NCBI GenBank assembly: GCA_021777055.1 | Contig: JAIQZO010000004.1 | Location: 119,594 to 179,773 of the forward strand | DNA from: Candidatus Anammoxibacter sp. | Lineage (GTDB): Bacteria; Planctomycetota; Brocadiia; Brocadiales; Anammoxibacteraceae | Direction: 5' to 3' | Length of the DNA stretch: 60,180 bases | Shown here: piece by piece, positions 33,659 through 42,835 of the stretch | Numbering within the stretch: the first letter of the stretch is position 1 | Layout of the letters: each line of letters opens with the position of its first letter | The notes under the pieces: generated by a model | Database searches by the model: none | Told to the model about the DNA's origin: nothing | What the model saw: only the letters and a program-made list of their open reading frames with translations | Program-made: the position numbers and the translations under genes

Positions 33659-35587
33659 ATGTTGTATAAAAGGAAAAACCTATTAATAGGTGCATGCCTG
33701 TGGTTTCTTTTAACCTTCCAAGTATTTGCACAGGGGAAAACGGTTGGGGGTGATTTACAAAATCAAACCGTTATTGAACGCCTTGAGCTCAAAGATGCAA
33801 AACTTATTGATGCTACTCGGTTAATAGCAGAAGCTACAGGACTTAATATCACAGTAACGCCTAAAGCAGGTGAAAAAGCTATAACGCTTTTTCTAAAGAA
33901 CATTCCGTCAAGGGAGGCCCTTAAAACGATGTGTAAACTTTACAACCTTTGGTTTGTTGAAGACGGTAATGCTATCAGGATTATGAGCGTCGAAGAATAT
34001 GGCAAGGAGTTAACTATTAGACGTGACGAAAAGACTTTTATTTACAAGCTTAAGTATGTCTCCAGTTTGGCGGTCGCAGAGGTATTGGAAAGTTTGTTTG
34101 GTGATCGTATTGAGTATATTGAACCTGAGGAGTTTGAAAGCTATGGTCACGTTGGTACAGAGGGGGACGACAGCAGAGGGAACGGTTTTGGAACTGGAAG
34201 AGATGATGGTAGAGACGGACGCTTTGGAATTGGGAGTGACGGTAGAAGTCGGAGGGGACAAAGAAGAACCGGTAGTGACGGCAGAAGAGGTAGAGGTGAT
34301 AGAGGTGGAAGAAGTAGTGGTGGTTTTAGAGATAGTTTCCAAAGAGATAATAACAGATTTAGTGCTAGAACTAGACGGTTTGATTCAACGTTAGCAGCTT
34401 CCCGTATAGCAAGAGAGGCTTTAGAGATTGAAAAGACACTTAGTTCACAAAAGATTGAGGACCTTGAAAGGAATGTTGAAGGCAACGAGATAAAATATAA
34501 AGATGCCCGGGATGTTGTAAAAGGGCAGGCGGTTGTGAATATTGCGGTCTTCCTGCGTAATAACACCATTGCGGGTCGTTCGGTTGATGTAAAGATATTA
34601 GAAGATATAGATGATTTTATTAGAAAAGTAGACACTCCAACTACGCAGGTATTGCTTGAGGGTAAAATTCTAGAGATTACTTTAAGCGATGATTTTAATT
34701 CTTTTTTTAATTTGGATCTGACAACTAGTTCTGATGAAAACAGCTTTAATATAGGCAATTTCCCCCCCCTCGATTCATCTACCGTTATTTTTGAGTCTAT
34801 CCATAGTAACCTGCAGACTCGCTTAGAGTTGTTCAAGGAGGAGAATCATGTAAAGGTTATCGGCACTCCAATGATTCTCAGCGCAAACAACGCTACAGGA
34901 GATTTTTTCATTGGAGAAGAGAGGACCATCGTTGTTAATTATGAACAGGAGATTCGGGAGTTCGAAGAACGAACCACCGAGACCCTTCGCCCGGTTATTG
35001 AACTCAGGGATATCGGAACATCACTTATTATTACACCTTCCGTTAACGAAGACAGAACTGTGACCATGCGTTTTCTAGCAGAGGTTGATACGGTTAACGT
35101 GGGAGGATCAAACATAAACTTTGTAAGCGAGGCAGGAGAAGTCCTTGCTTTACCCATAGATACAGTCAATACATCCAGGGTTGAGAATATCTTTGTGGCC
35201 AAGGACGGCTCTACTATTGCTGTCGGCGGTCTTATAAGGGAAACAGATCGTGATTTTCAACGAAAAGTTCCCATCTTGGGTAATATCCCATTGTTAGGGT
35301 TTCTCTTTAAAAAGAAAGAAGTAGAGAAAAGAAAGACGGAAACCGTCTTCTTAATTACCCCTCACATTATGATGAGACCAGAAGAATCCGAAGGAGTATC
35401 GGACAAGGCAATTTCCCGTATTTCTGATCATCCTTATAATAAGAATGGTCACAAAAAATTACTTCATTATGATGAACGCGGAAAAAAGCTTGAACCTCTT
35501 CAGGAAAAAACCTCTGAGAAACAGAGACGCAAAACAGGGAAGATTAAGAATTTCTTTAAGAAATTAAAAAAGATGCCTTTACTTTAG
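33659..35587 (+). CDS. Secretin (PilQ/GspD-type) with Gly/Arg/Asp-rich insert
   Basis: A 642-residue outer-membrane secretin. A signal peptide (about 1-25) precedes an N0/STN-like domain (RLIAEATGLNITVTPKAGE), an N1-like segment (IYKLKYVSSLAVAEVLESLF), then about 75 residues rich in Gly, Arg, Asp and Ser (about 160-235, for example GRDDGRDGRFGIGSDGRS), then the secretin core (about 310-580) with the classical VPILGNIPLLGFLFKKK and TVFLITPHIM. A charged C-terminal tail (KKLKKMPLL) could interact with a pilotin-like partner. AAGGAG sits very close to the ATG of 33659; TTG codons at 33647 and 33662 are alternatives. The insert is absent from typical secretins. Confidence 0.9.
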   Translation: MLYKRKNLLIGACLWFLLTFQVFAQGKTVGGDLQNQTVIERLELKDAKLIDATRLIAEATGLNITVTPKAGEKAITLFLKNIPSREALKTMCKLYNLWFVEDGNAIRIMSVEEYGKELTIRRDEKTFIYKLKYVSSLAVAEVLESLFGDRIEYIEPEEFESYGHVGTEGDDSRGNGFGTGRDDGRDGRFGIGSDGRSRRGQRRTGSDGRRGRGDRGGRSSGGFRDSFQRDNNRFSARTRRFDSTLAASRIAREALEIEKTLSSQKIEDLERNVEGNEIKYKDARDVVKGQAVVNIAVFLRNNTIAGRSVDVKILEDIDDFIRKVDTPTTQVLLEGKILEITLSDDFNSFFNLDLTTSSDENSFNIGNFPPLDSSTVIFESIHSNLQTRLELFKEENHVKVIGTPMILSANNATGDFFIGEERTIVVNYEQEIREFEERTTETLRPVIELRDIGTSLIITPSVNEDRTVTMRFLAEVDTVNVGGSNINFVSEAGEVLALPIDTVNTSRVENIFVAKDGSTIAVGGLIRETDRDFQRKVPILGNIPLLGFLFKKKEVEKRKTETVFLITPHIMMRPEESEGVSDKAISRISDHPYNKNGHKKLLHYDERGKKLEPLQEKTSEKQRRKTGKIKNFFKKLKKMPLL

Positions 35588-35754
35588 TCATTTTAGTTCA
35601 CAAGAGACGCTTGTATATTATTGATTCTTACATAATCCAGGTAAAGCCTCTGAAATCAGTTTGAAGTTACGAAAATTGAACCTAATATTTTGGTTCAGGC
35701 AACAAACATGATATACCATTTTTAATAATATCAAAACCAAGAAAATGCATAAAC

Positions 35755-38700
35755 ATGAAAAAGATAATATTTTTTGTCCTGTTTGCGACAATCGTCAGTT
35801 TTCAATTTTCAATCATCGATTACCAATTGTTAAACCCTCTCTGCTTTGCGCATGAAGGACACGCAGATCATAATCATAACAATCATGACCATAGCCATCA
35901 TGACCAAAAAAAGAGATGCACATTTATTGTAGGGAATTATATGACACAAGGCATCGTAAGAACGATTAAGACAATATGGAAAGAATATCCTTACTTGAAA
36001 GATCAAATAAGATTTGAATTGATAAGTAAGACAGATATTAATTCCCGTCTAGACGAAAATGAGGTTTATAATGCAGATCTAATTATATTTGACGTTCATG
36101 GTATCAGGATTTCCACTTCGACTCAAACCGGTTTTGACGCGGAGATACTAAAGGAAGTAATTGACAAAGGCGGATCAGTCCTTGCAGTTGGTCAAACAGC
36201 CGGATTGGATCCACAATATACAGCAGTTGGTCTTATTTATGATAAGGAGATCAGATCTTATCTTGAACATAGAAGCGCGGGAAACATGCAGAACATGATA
36301 TTGCTTTCATTAAAAAAGTACCTCAATTTCCCTGATATTGATGTCAAACCGCCTCAAAAAGGCTTAAAGATGGCATATTATCATAATCACAAGGGAAAAG
36401 AGATGCTTTTTCAAACATTTAATGAATACAAAGAGTGGTATAAAAGCACTGGCTATTTTGATAAAGATGCGGATTGGATTTCTGTTCTAACTTATTCCTC
36501 TTTTTTGGAAGAGGGTCATAATGCGGTGGAGGATGAACTGGTTCATATCCTGGAGAAAAAGGGCTTTAATACATTTGTTGCATTTGGTTATCCGGCAGCT
36601 AAAGCGGCAGAAGAATTATTAATAGATTCAAAAGGAAACGCCAGGGTTTCCGGTGTTCTTTCCTTTATCTTTAGGTTTTCAGATTTCAAAGCTTCAAAGA
36701 TGTTAAAGAAATTAGGCGTACCGGTAATAAATCTTATAACCGTATATGGAAAAGACGGGAAGGAATGGGAGACTGACCCAGAAGGCCTGAGTTCCCTTGA
36801 GGTTAGCTGGCAACTAGCCATACCTGAGATTGCAGGTCTAATCCAACCCACAGTAGTAGCATACCGTATACGTGAAAGAGATAAGGAGACTGGTTTCTTT
36901 GTAGAAAGACGTCGACCTGTTTCCGAACGGGTTGATCGCGCGACAGACAGAATGAAGACGTGGATTGATCTTCAGAAAAAAGAGAATAGTAAAAAAAAGG
37001 TTGCTATTTTTTATTGGAACTATCCTCCGGGAAAGCAGCATATTGGCGCAAGTTATCTTAACGTCTTTGCCAGTATTGAAAATGTTTTAGAAAAAATGAA
37101 AAGTTCTGGATACACCGTGGGTGAAGAAAGCATAAACAAAGAATTACTCTTGAAAACCTCCCTAAAATATGGAAGAAATATAGGCAACTGGGCCCCGGGT
37201 GAACTGGATGAAATGGCAGGTGCCGGACGATGTCTACTGCTCCCTTTGGATGATTATATTCTGTGGAGTAAGAACCTTCCTATTCCTTTTATGAAAGAAA
37301 TTAACAACGATTGGGGAGATGTAGAAGAATCTAACCTAATGGTATGGACCAATCCTAAAGATAATAAGAAATATATGGTGATTCCTGCTATTCAGAGAGG
37401 TAATGTGGTTATTTTGCCACAGCCAGTCAGAGGCTGGTTGCAAGATAAAGAGGCTATGTATCATGATGATGATCTATGGCCACATCATCAATACGCTGGT
37501 GTTTACGCCTGGCTTAAGTTTGGATTTAAGGCGGATACGATTATTCATTTTGGCACACATGGTACCCATGAATGGCTGCCCGGTAAAAGCAACGGTTTAT
37601 CAGGTGATGACCCGCCGGAGGCTTTGGTTCATGATTTACCGGTAATATATCCTTATATTGTAGATGATGTTGGAGAGGGTCTTGTTGCAAAACGCAGGGG
37701 GTCGGCCGTGGTTATAGACCACATGATTCCGCCCCTTAAAAAAGGAGGACTTTATCATGAATATGCCGAGCTTGAAGAGTTAATCAGCGATCACCACCGG
37801 GCACTTGATCAAAATGAGGTACTGGCAAGTCAGTACATGGCAAATATTATAAAGAAGATAAAGTCCTTGGGGCTTGAAAAGGATATTGAGATTAGCGAAT
37901 CTCTTGATATTAATGCCAAAGATGGAGATCCGCACAGATTTGACCACGAAGTCATCCACAAAATAGAAGAGTATCTTAAAGAGTTGAAACAGATAAATAT
38001 GCCTTATGGGTTGCACACATTTGGTGATGCACCTAATGAATCGTTACGGAAATCTACTATAAAGGCAATAAAAGAAGTTGCTAAAGATATTCCGGATAAA
38101 GAGCTGGATGATAACATTCTTAAAGGAGCAAAACGAGAACTTGCCAATACAATAAATGCCATGAGTGGACGTTACATCTCCACGGGCACTGGAAATGATC
38201 CTGTAAGGAATCCGGAATCATTGCCCACTGGAAAAAATTTTTACGCCTTTAATCCTGATAAAATACCAAAAAAAGAGGCCTGGCAGGTGGGTATTAAATT
38301 AACAGATAAGCTTTTAAAAAAATATAAGGCAAAACACGATGGAAAGTATCCTGAGAAATTAGCATTTGTGATTTGGGGAACAGAGACAATCCGTCATGAA
38401 GGTATATTGGAATCGCAGATACTTTATTTGTTGGGGGTCAGACCCGTATGGAACGAGTGGGGAAAGGTCACAGGTATTCAACTTATCCCTAGAGACAAAT
38501 TGGGACGGCCAAGAATTGATATTGTTGTTTCATCTGCGGCGGAAGAGATGTTTGGCCAGTTGACTCATTACATAGATCAGGCGGTTCAGATGGTAAAACA
38601 GTTAAAAGAAAATGATAATCACGTACGTAAACATTTTCTAGAAATAACGGAAAAGCTTATCAAGCAAGGTTGGGATAAAAAAAGAGCGGAACAATATGCG

Positions 38701-39852
38701 GCGGTTAGAATATTTGACGAACCACCAGGAAGGTATGATTTGAACGTATCACGAATTACAAGCGCGAGCGGAACATGGGAAGATGATTCCGTAGTTGCAG
38801 AAGACTACTTCAGACATATGAGTTATGGTTATGGAAACGGTTTATGGGGAGAACCCATGGAAGACGTTTACAAAGAGATATTGAGTGGTACGGAAATGGT
38901 CCTTCACAGTCGCTCTACCAATCTTTATGGAACCCTTGATAATGACGATTTCTTTATGTATGCCGGAGGTTTGGTTGCGGCAGTTAGAGAACTAGATGAT
39001 AAGTCGCCAGAGCTAATGGTCACAAATATAATGAATCCGGTAAATCCAGAGATGACATCAATTGACAGAATGATGGGAATGGAACTGCGTTCCCGCTATT
39101 GGAACCCTAAATGGATTGAAGGTATGAAAAAGGAGGGATATGAAGGAGCAAACAAGATGGCAGAGTTTGTTGAAAATATGTGGGGTTGGCAGGTTACAGT
39201 ACCTGAAACAATAGATTCCGCACGCTGGGAGCAAACATTTGAAGTTTATGTTGAGGACAAATATGGTATGGATCTGAAAGAGTTTTTTGCAGAAACAAAT
39301 CCGTGGGCGCAGCAGGCAATTTCCGCAAGAATGCTTGAAGTTGACCGTAAAGGGTACTGGAAAGCGTCGGAAGAGATGAAGAAAAGCCTGGCAAAGACAT
39401 ATGCTGTAAGTGTAATTGAAAATGGCGTTGCCTGTTGCGAGCATACATGCAACAATCCGGCATTTAATCAGTTTGTTGCTAATGTCATATCAATGACCGG
39501 GATTTGCACACCGCAGCAACTTGCAGATTTTAAGTTACAGATAGCAAAGGCGACAGGTAAAAAGGTTGAAGACAAAATTGAGGATAAAACAGCAGTGGAA
39601 CCTGAGATATCAACCGTTAATCTATCAAAAAAGATAGAAAAGGTTAAAGAACCGGTGAGCGAATCGACGGAAGAAAAGAAACAGGCAGAAAAAAATGAAC
39701 CGGAAAAGAAGACGATAGAAGGATTCGAAATGGTTGAAGAGAAATCTGAGGAAACAAGTGTAACGACTTCCGGGATTTCATGGATAGTGATAGGAATAGT
39801 TGTTGGGATATTATCACTCCTCTTTATTGGATGGAAAAGGAACAAGGTATAG
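35755..39852 (+). CDS. Periplasmic membrane-anchored CobN/HmuS-like chelatase
   Basis: A 1365-residue member of the CobN / magnesium-chelatase H family. Family patterns include IHFGTHGTHEWLPGKSNGLSGDDPPEAL (in part, about 610-635), YPYIVDDVGEG, RRGSAVVIDHMIPPL, FVIWGTETIRHEGILESQ, and MYAGGLVAAVREL. Unlike cytoplasmic CobN it has a signal peptide, a His-rich stretch at residues 33-49 (HADHNHNNHDHSHH), an acidic/Lys/Glu-rich linker and a C-terminal membrane helix (WIVIGIVVGILSLLFIGW), so it works outside the cytoplasm. HmuS of Bacteroidetes, a relative, acts on haem; with B12 riboswitches upstream a corrinoid substrate is equally possible. DUF2162, ExbB and DUF2149 genes follow. Confidence 0.87.
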   Translation: MKKIIFFVLFATIVSFQFSIIDYQLLNPLCFAHEGHADHNHNNHDHSHHDQKKRCTFIVGNYMTQGIVRTIKTIWKEYPYLKDQIRFELISKTDINSRLDENEVYNADLIIFDVHGIRISTSTQTGFDAEILKEVIDKGGSVLAVGQTAGLDPQYTAVGLIYDKEIRSYLEHRSAGNMQNMILLSLKKYLNFPDIDVKPPQKGLKMAYYHNHKGKEMLFQTFNEYKEWYKSTGYFDKDADWISVLTYSSFLEEGHNAVEDELVHILEKKGFNTFVAFGYPAAKAAEELLIDSKGNARVSGVLSFIFRFSDFKASKMLKKLGVPVINLITVYGKDGKEWETDPEGLSSLEVSWQLAIPEIAGLIQPTVVAYRIRERDKETGFFVERRRPVSERVDRATDRMKTWIDLQKKENSKKKVAIFYWNYPPGKQHIGASYLNVFASIENVLEKMKSSGYTVGEESINKELLLKTSLKYGRNIGNWAPGELDEMAGAGRCLLLPLDDYILWSKNLPIPFMKEINNDWGDVEESNLMVWTNPKDNKKYMVIPAIQRGNVVILPQPVRGWLQDKEAMYHDDDLWPHHQYAGVYAWLKFGFKADTIIHFGTHGTHEWLPGKSNGLSGDDPPEALVHDLPVIYPYIVDDVGEGLVAKRRGSAVVIDHMIPPLKKGGLYHEYAELEELISDHHRALDQNEVLASQYMANIIKKIKSLGLEKDIEISESLDINAKDGDPHRFDHEVIHKIEEYLKELKQINMPYGLHTFGDAPNESLRKSTIKAIKEVAKDIPDKELDDNILKGAKRELANTINAMSGRYISTGTGNDPVRNPESLPTGKNFYAFNPDKIPKKEAWQVGIKLTDKLLKKYKAKHDGKYPEKLAFVIWGTETIRHEGILESQILYLLGVRPVWNEWGKVTGIQLIPRDKLGRPRIDIVVSSAAEEMFGQLTHYIDQAVQMVKQLKENDNHVRKHFLEITEKLIKQGWDKKRAEQYAAVRIFDEPPGRYDLNVSRITSASGTWEDDSVVAEDYFRHMSYGYGNGLWGEPMEDVYKEILSGTEMVLHSRSTNLYGTLDNDDFFMYAGGLVAAVRELDDKSPELMVTNIMNPVNPEMTSIDRMMGMELRSRYWNPKWIEGMKKEGYEGANKMAEFVENMWGWQVTVPETIDSARWEQTFEVYVEDKYGMDLKEFFAETNPWAQQAISARMLEVDRKGYWKASEEMKKSLAKTYAVSVIENGVACCEHTCNNPAFNQFVANVISMTGICTPQQLADFKLQIAKATGKKVEDKIEDKTAVEPEISTVNLSKKIEKVKEPVSESTEEKKQAEKNEPEKKTIEGFEMVEEKSEETSVTTSGISWIVIGIVVGILSLLFIGWKRNKV

Positions 39853-39962
39853 GTTTGTTTCTTTGCGGAAGATGCTTTTCAGGATTACCCATCCTGGTGG
39901 GTTTGAGGTTGCACCACAAGAGAACCGGAACATAATAATTTTTTTGAAATCAGGGGTTATTA

Positions 39963-40724
39963 ATGATTGAACAATTATGGATGGCAGGTGTTATAGTTGC
40001 ATTCTCCATATTTGGAATAAAAGTCGGACTGGGGCTTAGCTGCCAGATATATTCAGGTGTAATTTCACGATCAAAAAAAGCCTCGCTTTTTGCCGGAGCA
40101 CTGGTTGTTTATCTTATTTTATTTTTAATACTCTACTACCTAGTTGCAAACTTGAATCTCTTTAATTATCTTGAAGAGATAATGACGGTGGTAAGATTTG
40201 GATTGGTTTTGCATTTAATTATTGCTACCGGCCTTTTAACCTGGGGAATAAAGCTGTTGTTAAAAAATCAGCTAACGGAAAAGAGCAAGGATGATTCTTA
40301 CAGTGGAAGTTTGCTTTTAATAATGCCCTGTCCTGTTTGCGCAACTGCCATATTTCTGAACATGACATTTGTTCACTCTATCTCAAGCCTTGCACCATTG
40401 TTGACAACGTTTATCCTTTTTGGCATATTTACGTTATTTATTTTCATAACAATTATAGTTGTATATCCCTTTAGCCGCAATGGTAGTGTAAATAACAATT
40501 TTCTTGGGTTGTCGATGACATTTATCGCCCTATATTTCTTGTTGACTCTCATAATTACACCTATCTATTCAACGATAAAGGACACATTTAAAATGGCCTT
40601 AGTAAATAATCCTGCAAATGATATAGATTACCATACAACGTCTATTATTGTTGGTATTCTCATTCTACTTATTAGTGTAGGTTTTATAAAAAAGCAATAC
40701 AATAAAGGGGAATTCCAAAAATGA
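39963..40724 (+). CDS. DUF2162-like integral membrane protein
   Basis: A 253-residue protein with about seven hydrophobic helices. The start GVIVAFSIFGIKVGLGLSC and the central MPCPVCATAIFLNM (about 119-132) match my memory of the DUF2162 family of predicted transporters that sit beside CobN-like, ExbB-like and DUF2149 genes. The paired cysteines in CPVC could bind metal. It follows the chelatase gene by 110 bases and overlaps the ExbB-like gene by four bases. Function is unknown; a channel or sulfite-exporter-like role is conceivable. Confidence 0.7.
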   Translation: MIEQLWMAGVIVAFSIFGIKVGLGLSCQIYSGVISRSKKASLFAGALVVYLILFLILYYLVANLNLFNYLEEIMTVVRFGLVLHLIIATGLLTWGIKLLLKNQLTEKSKDDSYSGSLLLIMPCPVCATAIFLNMTFVHSISSLAPLLTTFILFGIFTLFIFITIIVVYPFSRNGSVNNNFLGLSMTFIALYFLLTLIITPIYSTIKDTFKMALVNNPANDIDYHTTSIIVGILILLISVGFIKKQYNKGEFQK

Positions 40725-41368
40725 GCTTGTTTCCACTGTTTCAGACTATTCTTTATACTGTTTCCACCGCACTTCTTTACCCGGTTGTTATCCTGCTGAT
40801 TATACTCAGTGTGTGGTTGGCTTTATATTCCGGTGGTTTTATTTCCGAATGGATTAAAAGGCGGCAATTTAAATCAAATGTATTGATTGCGGACCATCTT
40901 TCTGATATACAAAAAGAAGGCAGACTTACTCCTGATATAGCTAGCGTGATTCCGTTGCACATTCAAGATTATGCAAAAGAGTTAAAAAAGGTTATAGATA
41001 ATAATGATCTATTTACAGAGGAAAGGGTAGAAGACCTTAATCAAAGAAAAGAGCATACTCTTTTTAGAGAGTTAAACAAGATACAATGGATAGTACGGGG
41101 CGGGCCAAGCCTTGGTCTGATGGGAACCTTGATTCCTATGGGTACCGGCCTTGCGGGGTTGACTCAGGGAAACATGGCACAGCTCTCGTCAAGCCTGATA
41201 ATTGCATTCAGCACAACGGTTGTAGGACTAGCCTTGGGAATAGCTGCGTATTTCTTTGCCATAGTTAAAGAGAGATGGATTATTGATGACATGAGGAAGA
41301 TACAATTAATAACAGAAGCAATGACAAAATCTGAAAAACAATTGAACTTAAAGATAGAAGATACGTAA
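40721..41368 (+). CDS. MotA/TolQ/ExbB proton-channel family protein
   Basis: A 215-residue protein with the ExbB/TolQ layout: an N-terminal membrane helix (about 15-37), a cytoplasmic charged region, and two C-terminal helices around IVRGGPSLGLMGTLIPMGTGLAGL (in part, about 124-147) and SSLIIAFSTTVVGLALGIAAYFF (in part, about 155-180). GPSLGLMGTLIPM is the family signature. It would use the proton gradient to energise a partner, here probably the DUF2149 protein in place of ExbD. It overlaps the DUF2162 gene (ATGA). There is no TonB or TonB-dependent receptor gene in the window. Confidence 0.9.
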   Translation: MSLFPLFQTILYTVSTALLYPVVILLIILSVWLALYSGGFISEWIKRRQFKSNVLIADHLSDIQKEGRLTPDIASVIPLHIQDYAKELKKVIDNNDLFTEERVEDLNQRKEHTLFRELNKIQWIVRGGPSLGLMGTLIPMGTGLAGLTQGNMAQLSSSLIIAFSTTVVGLALGIAAYFFAIVKERWIIDDMRKIQLITEAMTKSEKQLNLKIEDT

Positions 41369-41408
41369 CTACTCAGGTGACCAAGCTGAAGGCTATTAGA
41401 GAAAGGCA

Positions 41409-41555
41409 ATGCGTGATCATACAAAACGTATGGCCATTTATTTGGAGAATCGGATTGGGTTCTTGGATAATCATAATTTATCCCTAATTGAGCCAAAGAT
41501 CATCAAAACGGAGGAAGTCTTAAATTGCTTGATTAGAGCGCTTCGAAATCGTTGA
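41409..41555 (+). CDS. Possible 48-residue open frame
   Basis: In the 277-base gap between the ExbB-like and DUF2149 genes one frame runs for 48 codons from ATG (start MRDHTKRMAIYLENRIGF, end IRALRNR), preceded by AGAAAGG. It is amphipathic and could be a small protein, but I recognise no family and the length is within what chance allows in this composition. It may equally be a decayed piece. Confidence 0.2.
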   Translation: MRDHTKRMAIYLENRIGFLDNHNLSLIEPKIIKTEEVLNCLIRALRNR

Positions 41556-41645
41556 TTTTACTTTAGCTTTCAGTCTTCAACCTTTGCCTATTCACTTAAG
41601 TAATTACGAAAATATTAATAACTTAAACCCGCATTTTTCTTAATC

Positions 41646-42008
41646 ATGAAATATATAAAACGCAAAAGGTCTTCACGGTTCTCAAAACTTGGAAAGCATG
41701 AAGATCCATTGAACGGCTTGGCAAATCTGTTTGATGCCGCTCTGGTTTTTATTGTAGCTTTATTCCTGGCATTTATGTCCACATACAAGATGCTTGATTT
41801 CTTTGATCCGGATAGCGAGGTTACTATTATGAAGAAAGATAAGGAAAAGTGGCAAATAATTACTAAAAAGGGGAAGGAGATTAAGGTGCAGAAGGTTACA
41901 AATCAGAAAATAGGCGGAGACGAGGGATTGCGCTTGGGAACTGCTTATAAATTAAAAACCGGAGAAATGATATATGTTCCAGAAGGAGCATATGAAAGAA
42001 AGGAATAA
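41646..42008 (+). CDS. DUF2149 protein (ExbD-like partner)
   Basis: A 120-residue protein with the DUF2149 pattern: a basic N-terminus, HEDPLNGLANLFDAALVFIV (about 18-37), one membrane helix and a short periplasmic part with a C-terminal GTAYKLKTGEMIYVPEG. DUF2149 proteins have ExbD-like topology and occur next to ExbB-like genes. It completes the four-gene set chelatase / DUF2162 / ExbB / DUF2149. The ATG at 41646 lacks a clear ribosome site. After it the same-strand operon ends with more than 800 non-coding bases. Confidence 0.82.
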   Translation: MKYIKRKRSSRFSKLGKHEDPLNGLANLFDAALVFIVALFLAFMSTYKMLDFFDPDSEVTIMKKDKEKWQIITKKGKEIKVQKVTNQKIGGDEGLRLGTAYKLKTGEMIYVPEGAYERKE

Positions 42009-42245
42009 AGTTTAAACATACTGGATATATACTCCTGGAATGTATATGGATCAGCTTTGAATAGAGTATTCTTAAATATTTAAACGGCCAATCGAAAAAA
42101 TGCACTAGAAAAATTGATAACAAACGTTTTTCCAAATTATGATGCAAAGAAATGCCTAAATTACTTAAAGTGCCTAAAGTTAAAAGTGTTGTCTTTTATT
42201 TTCTATTAACTTTAGCTCATTTTAGAAACTTTAAGCTCTATAAAT

Positions 42246-42267
42246 CTTAGCACACATGTGTGCTAAG
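42246..42267. promoter_or_regulatory. Perfect 22-bp palindrome, possible operator
   Basis: The half-site CTTAGCACACA is followed directly by its exact reverse complement. There is no spacer and no T-run, so it looks more like a site for a dimeric regulator than a terminator. It lies about 570 bases upstream of the efflux adaptor gene and 240 after the DUF2149 gene. Confidence 0.5.
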
Positions 42268-42559
42268 CAAATAACTAACTGGACAACACTGAGTATAAAA
42301 AAATATTTTCTCATTAAGTCATTTTTTACTTAATCTTCCAAGATAAGCTTCTTCGCTAAAACAACTACAAAGCCCTATCGATAAAAAAGTTGCAGTAACA
42401 TAGAGCAACATTTACCCTCTAAAAAATCAGAAATCGCAGTAGTTAAACGAACGAGGGGAACCTATTTACTTCCTCGCCTTATGCAGCATCTCAAGGCTAA
42501 ATGCAGCAGAGCATTACAATGAATTTTGAACATCAACTTATACCACCAAATATACAAAC

Positions 42560-42712
42560 CTTGACGAATTTATATCTATTGATAGATCACTAATTGATGC
42601 TATCTGCTTTATGTACAGTGCAGACAATAGAAACGGTTCAAGCAATTCGAAAAAAGCAGTTATAATATTCTCTTCTATAAAATCTATGATATTCAGGGCT
42701 TGGAGTGTATAA
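42560..42712 (+). pseudogene. Decayed IS4-type transposase fragment
   Basis: A 50-codon stretch reads LDEFISIDRSLIDAICFMYS, then ADNRNGSSNSKKAV, then a stop. This resembles the DDE-containing core of IS4-type transposases, where I recall FISIDGSLIDAVLSMxWADYRKG. Flanking sequence has stops and shifts, and no terminal inverted repeats are visible. It is probably a remnant of an old insertion. The match is from memory of the motif. Confidence 0.4.
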
Positions 42713-42835
42713 TAACAACCCGTACTAAATAATTTTAAAGAATTAGATAGCCAATTTATAGAAATACAAGCTTAAAGAAAAACTTCTTTCTCGTCATTTT
42801 AGATAGACAGATAATTTACATTATAAAAATTGATT

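Larger units (their letters stand above)
42009..42835. other. Non-coding region, 827 bases, with decayed mobile DNA
   Basis: The largest gap of the window's centre. It holds a perfect 22-bp palindrome (42246-42267) and a decayed transposase-like frame (42560-42712), listed separately. The rest is AT-rich with no supported gene. It separates the chelatase operon from the RND efflux operon and probably contains the promoter of the latter. Confidence 0.5.

Noticed and set aside
34023..34394. Plus- and minus-strand frames within the secretin insert (also 34147-34836)
   Set aside because: The low-complexity Gly/Arg/Asp codons leave other frames open. The secretin frame continues through with clear domains on both sides.
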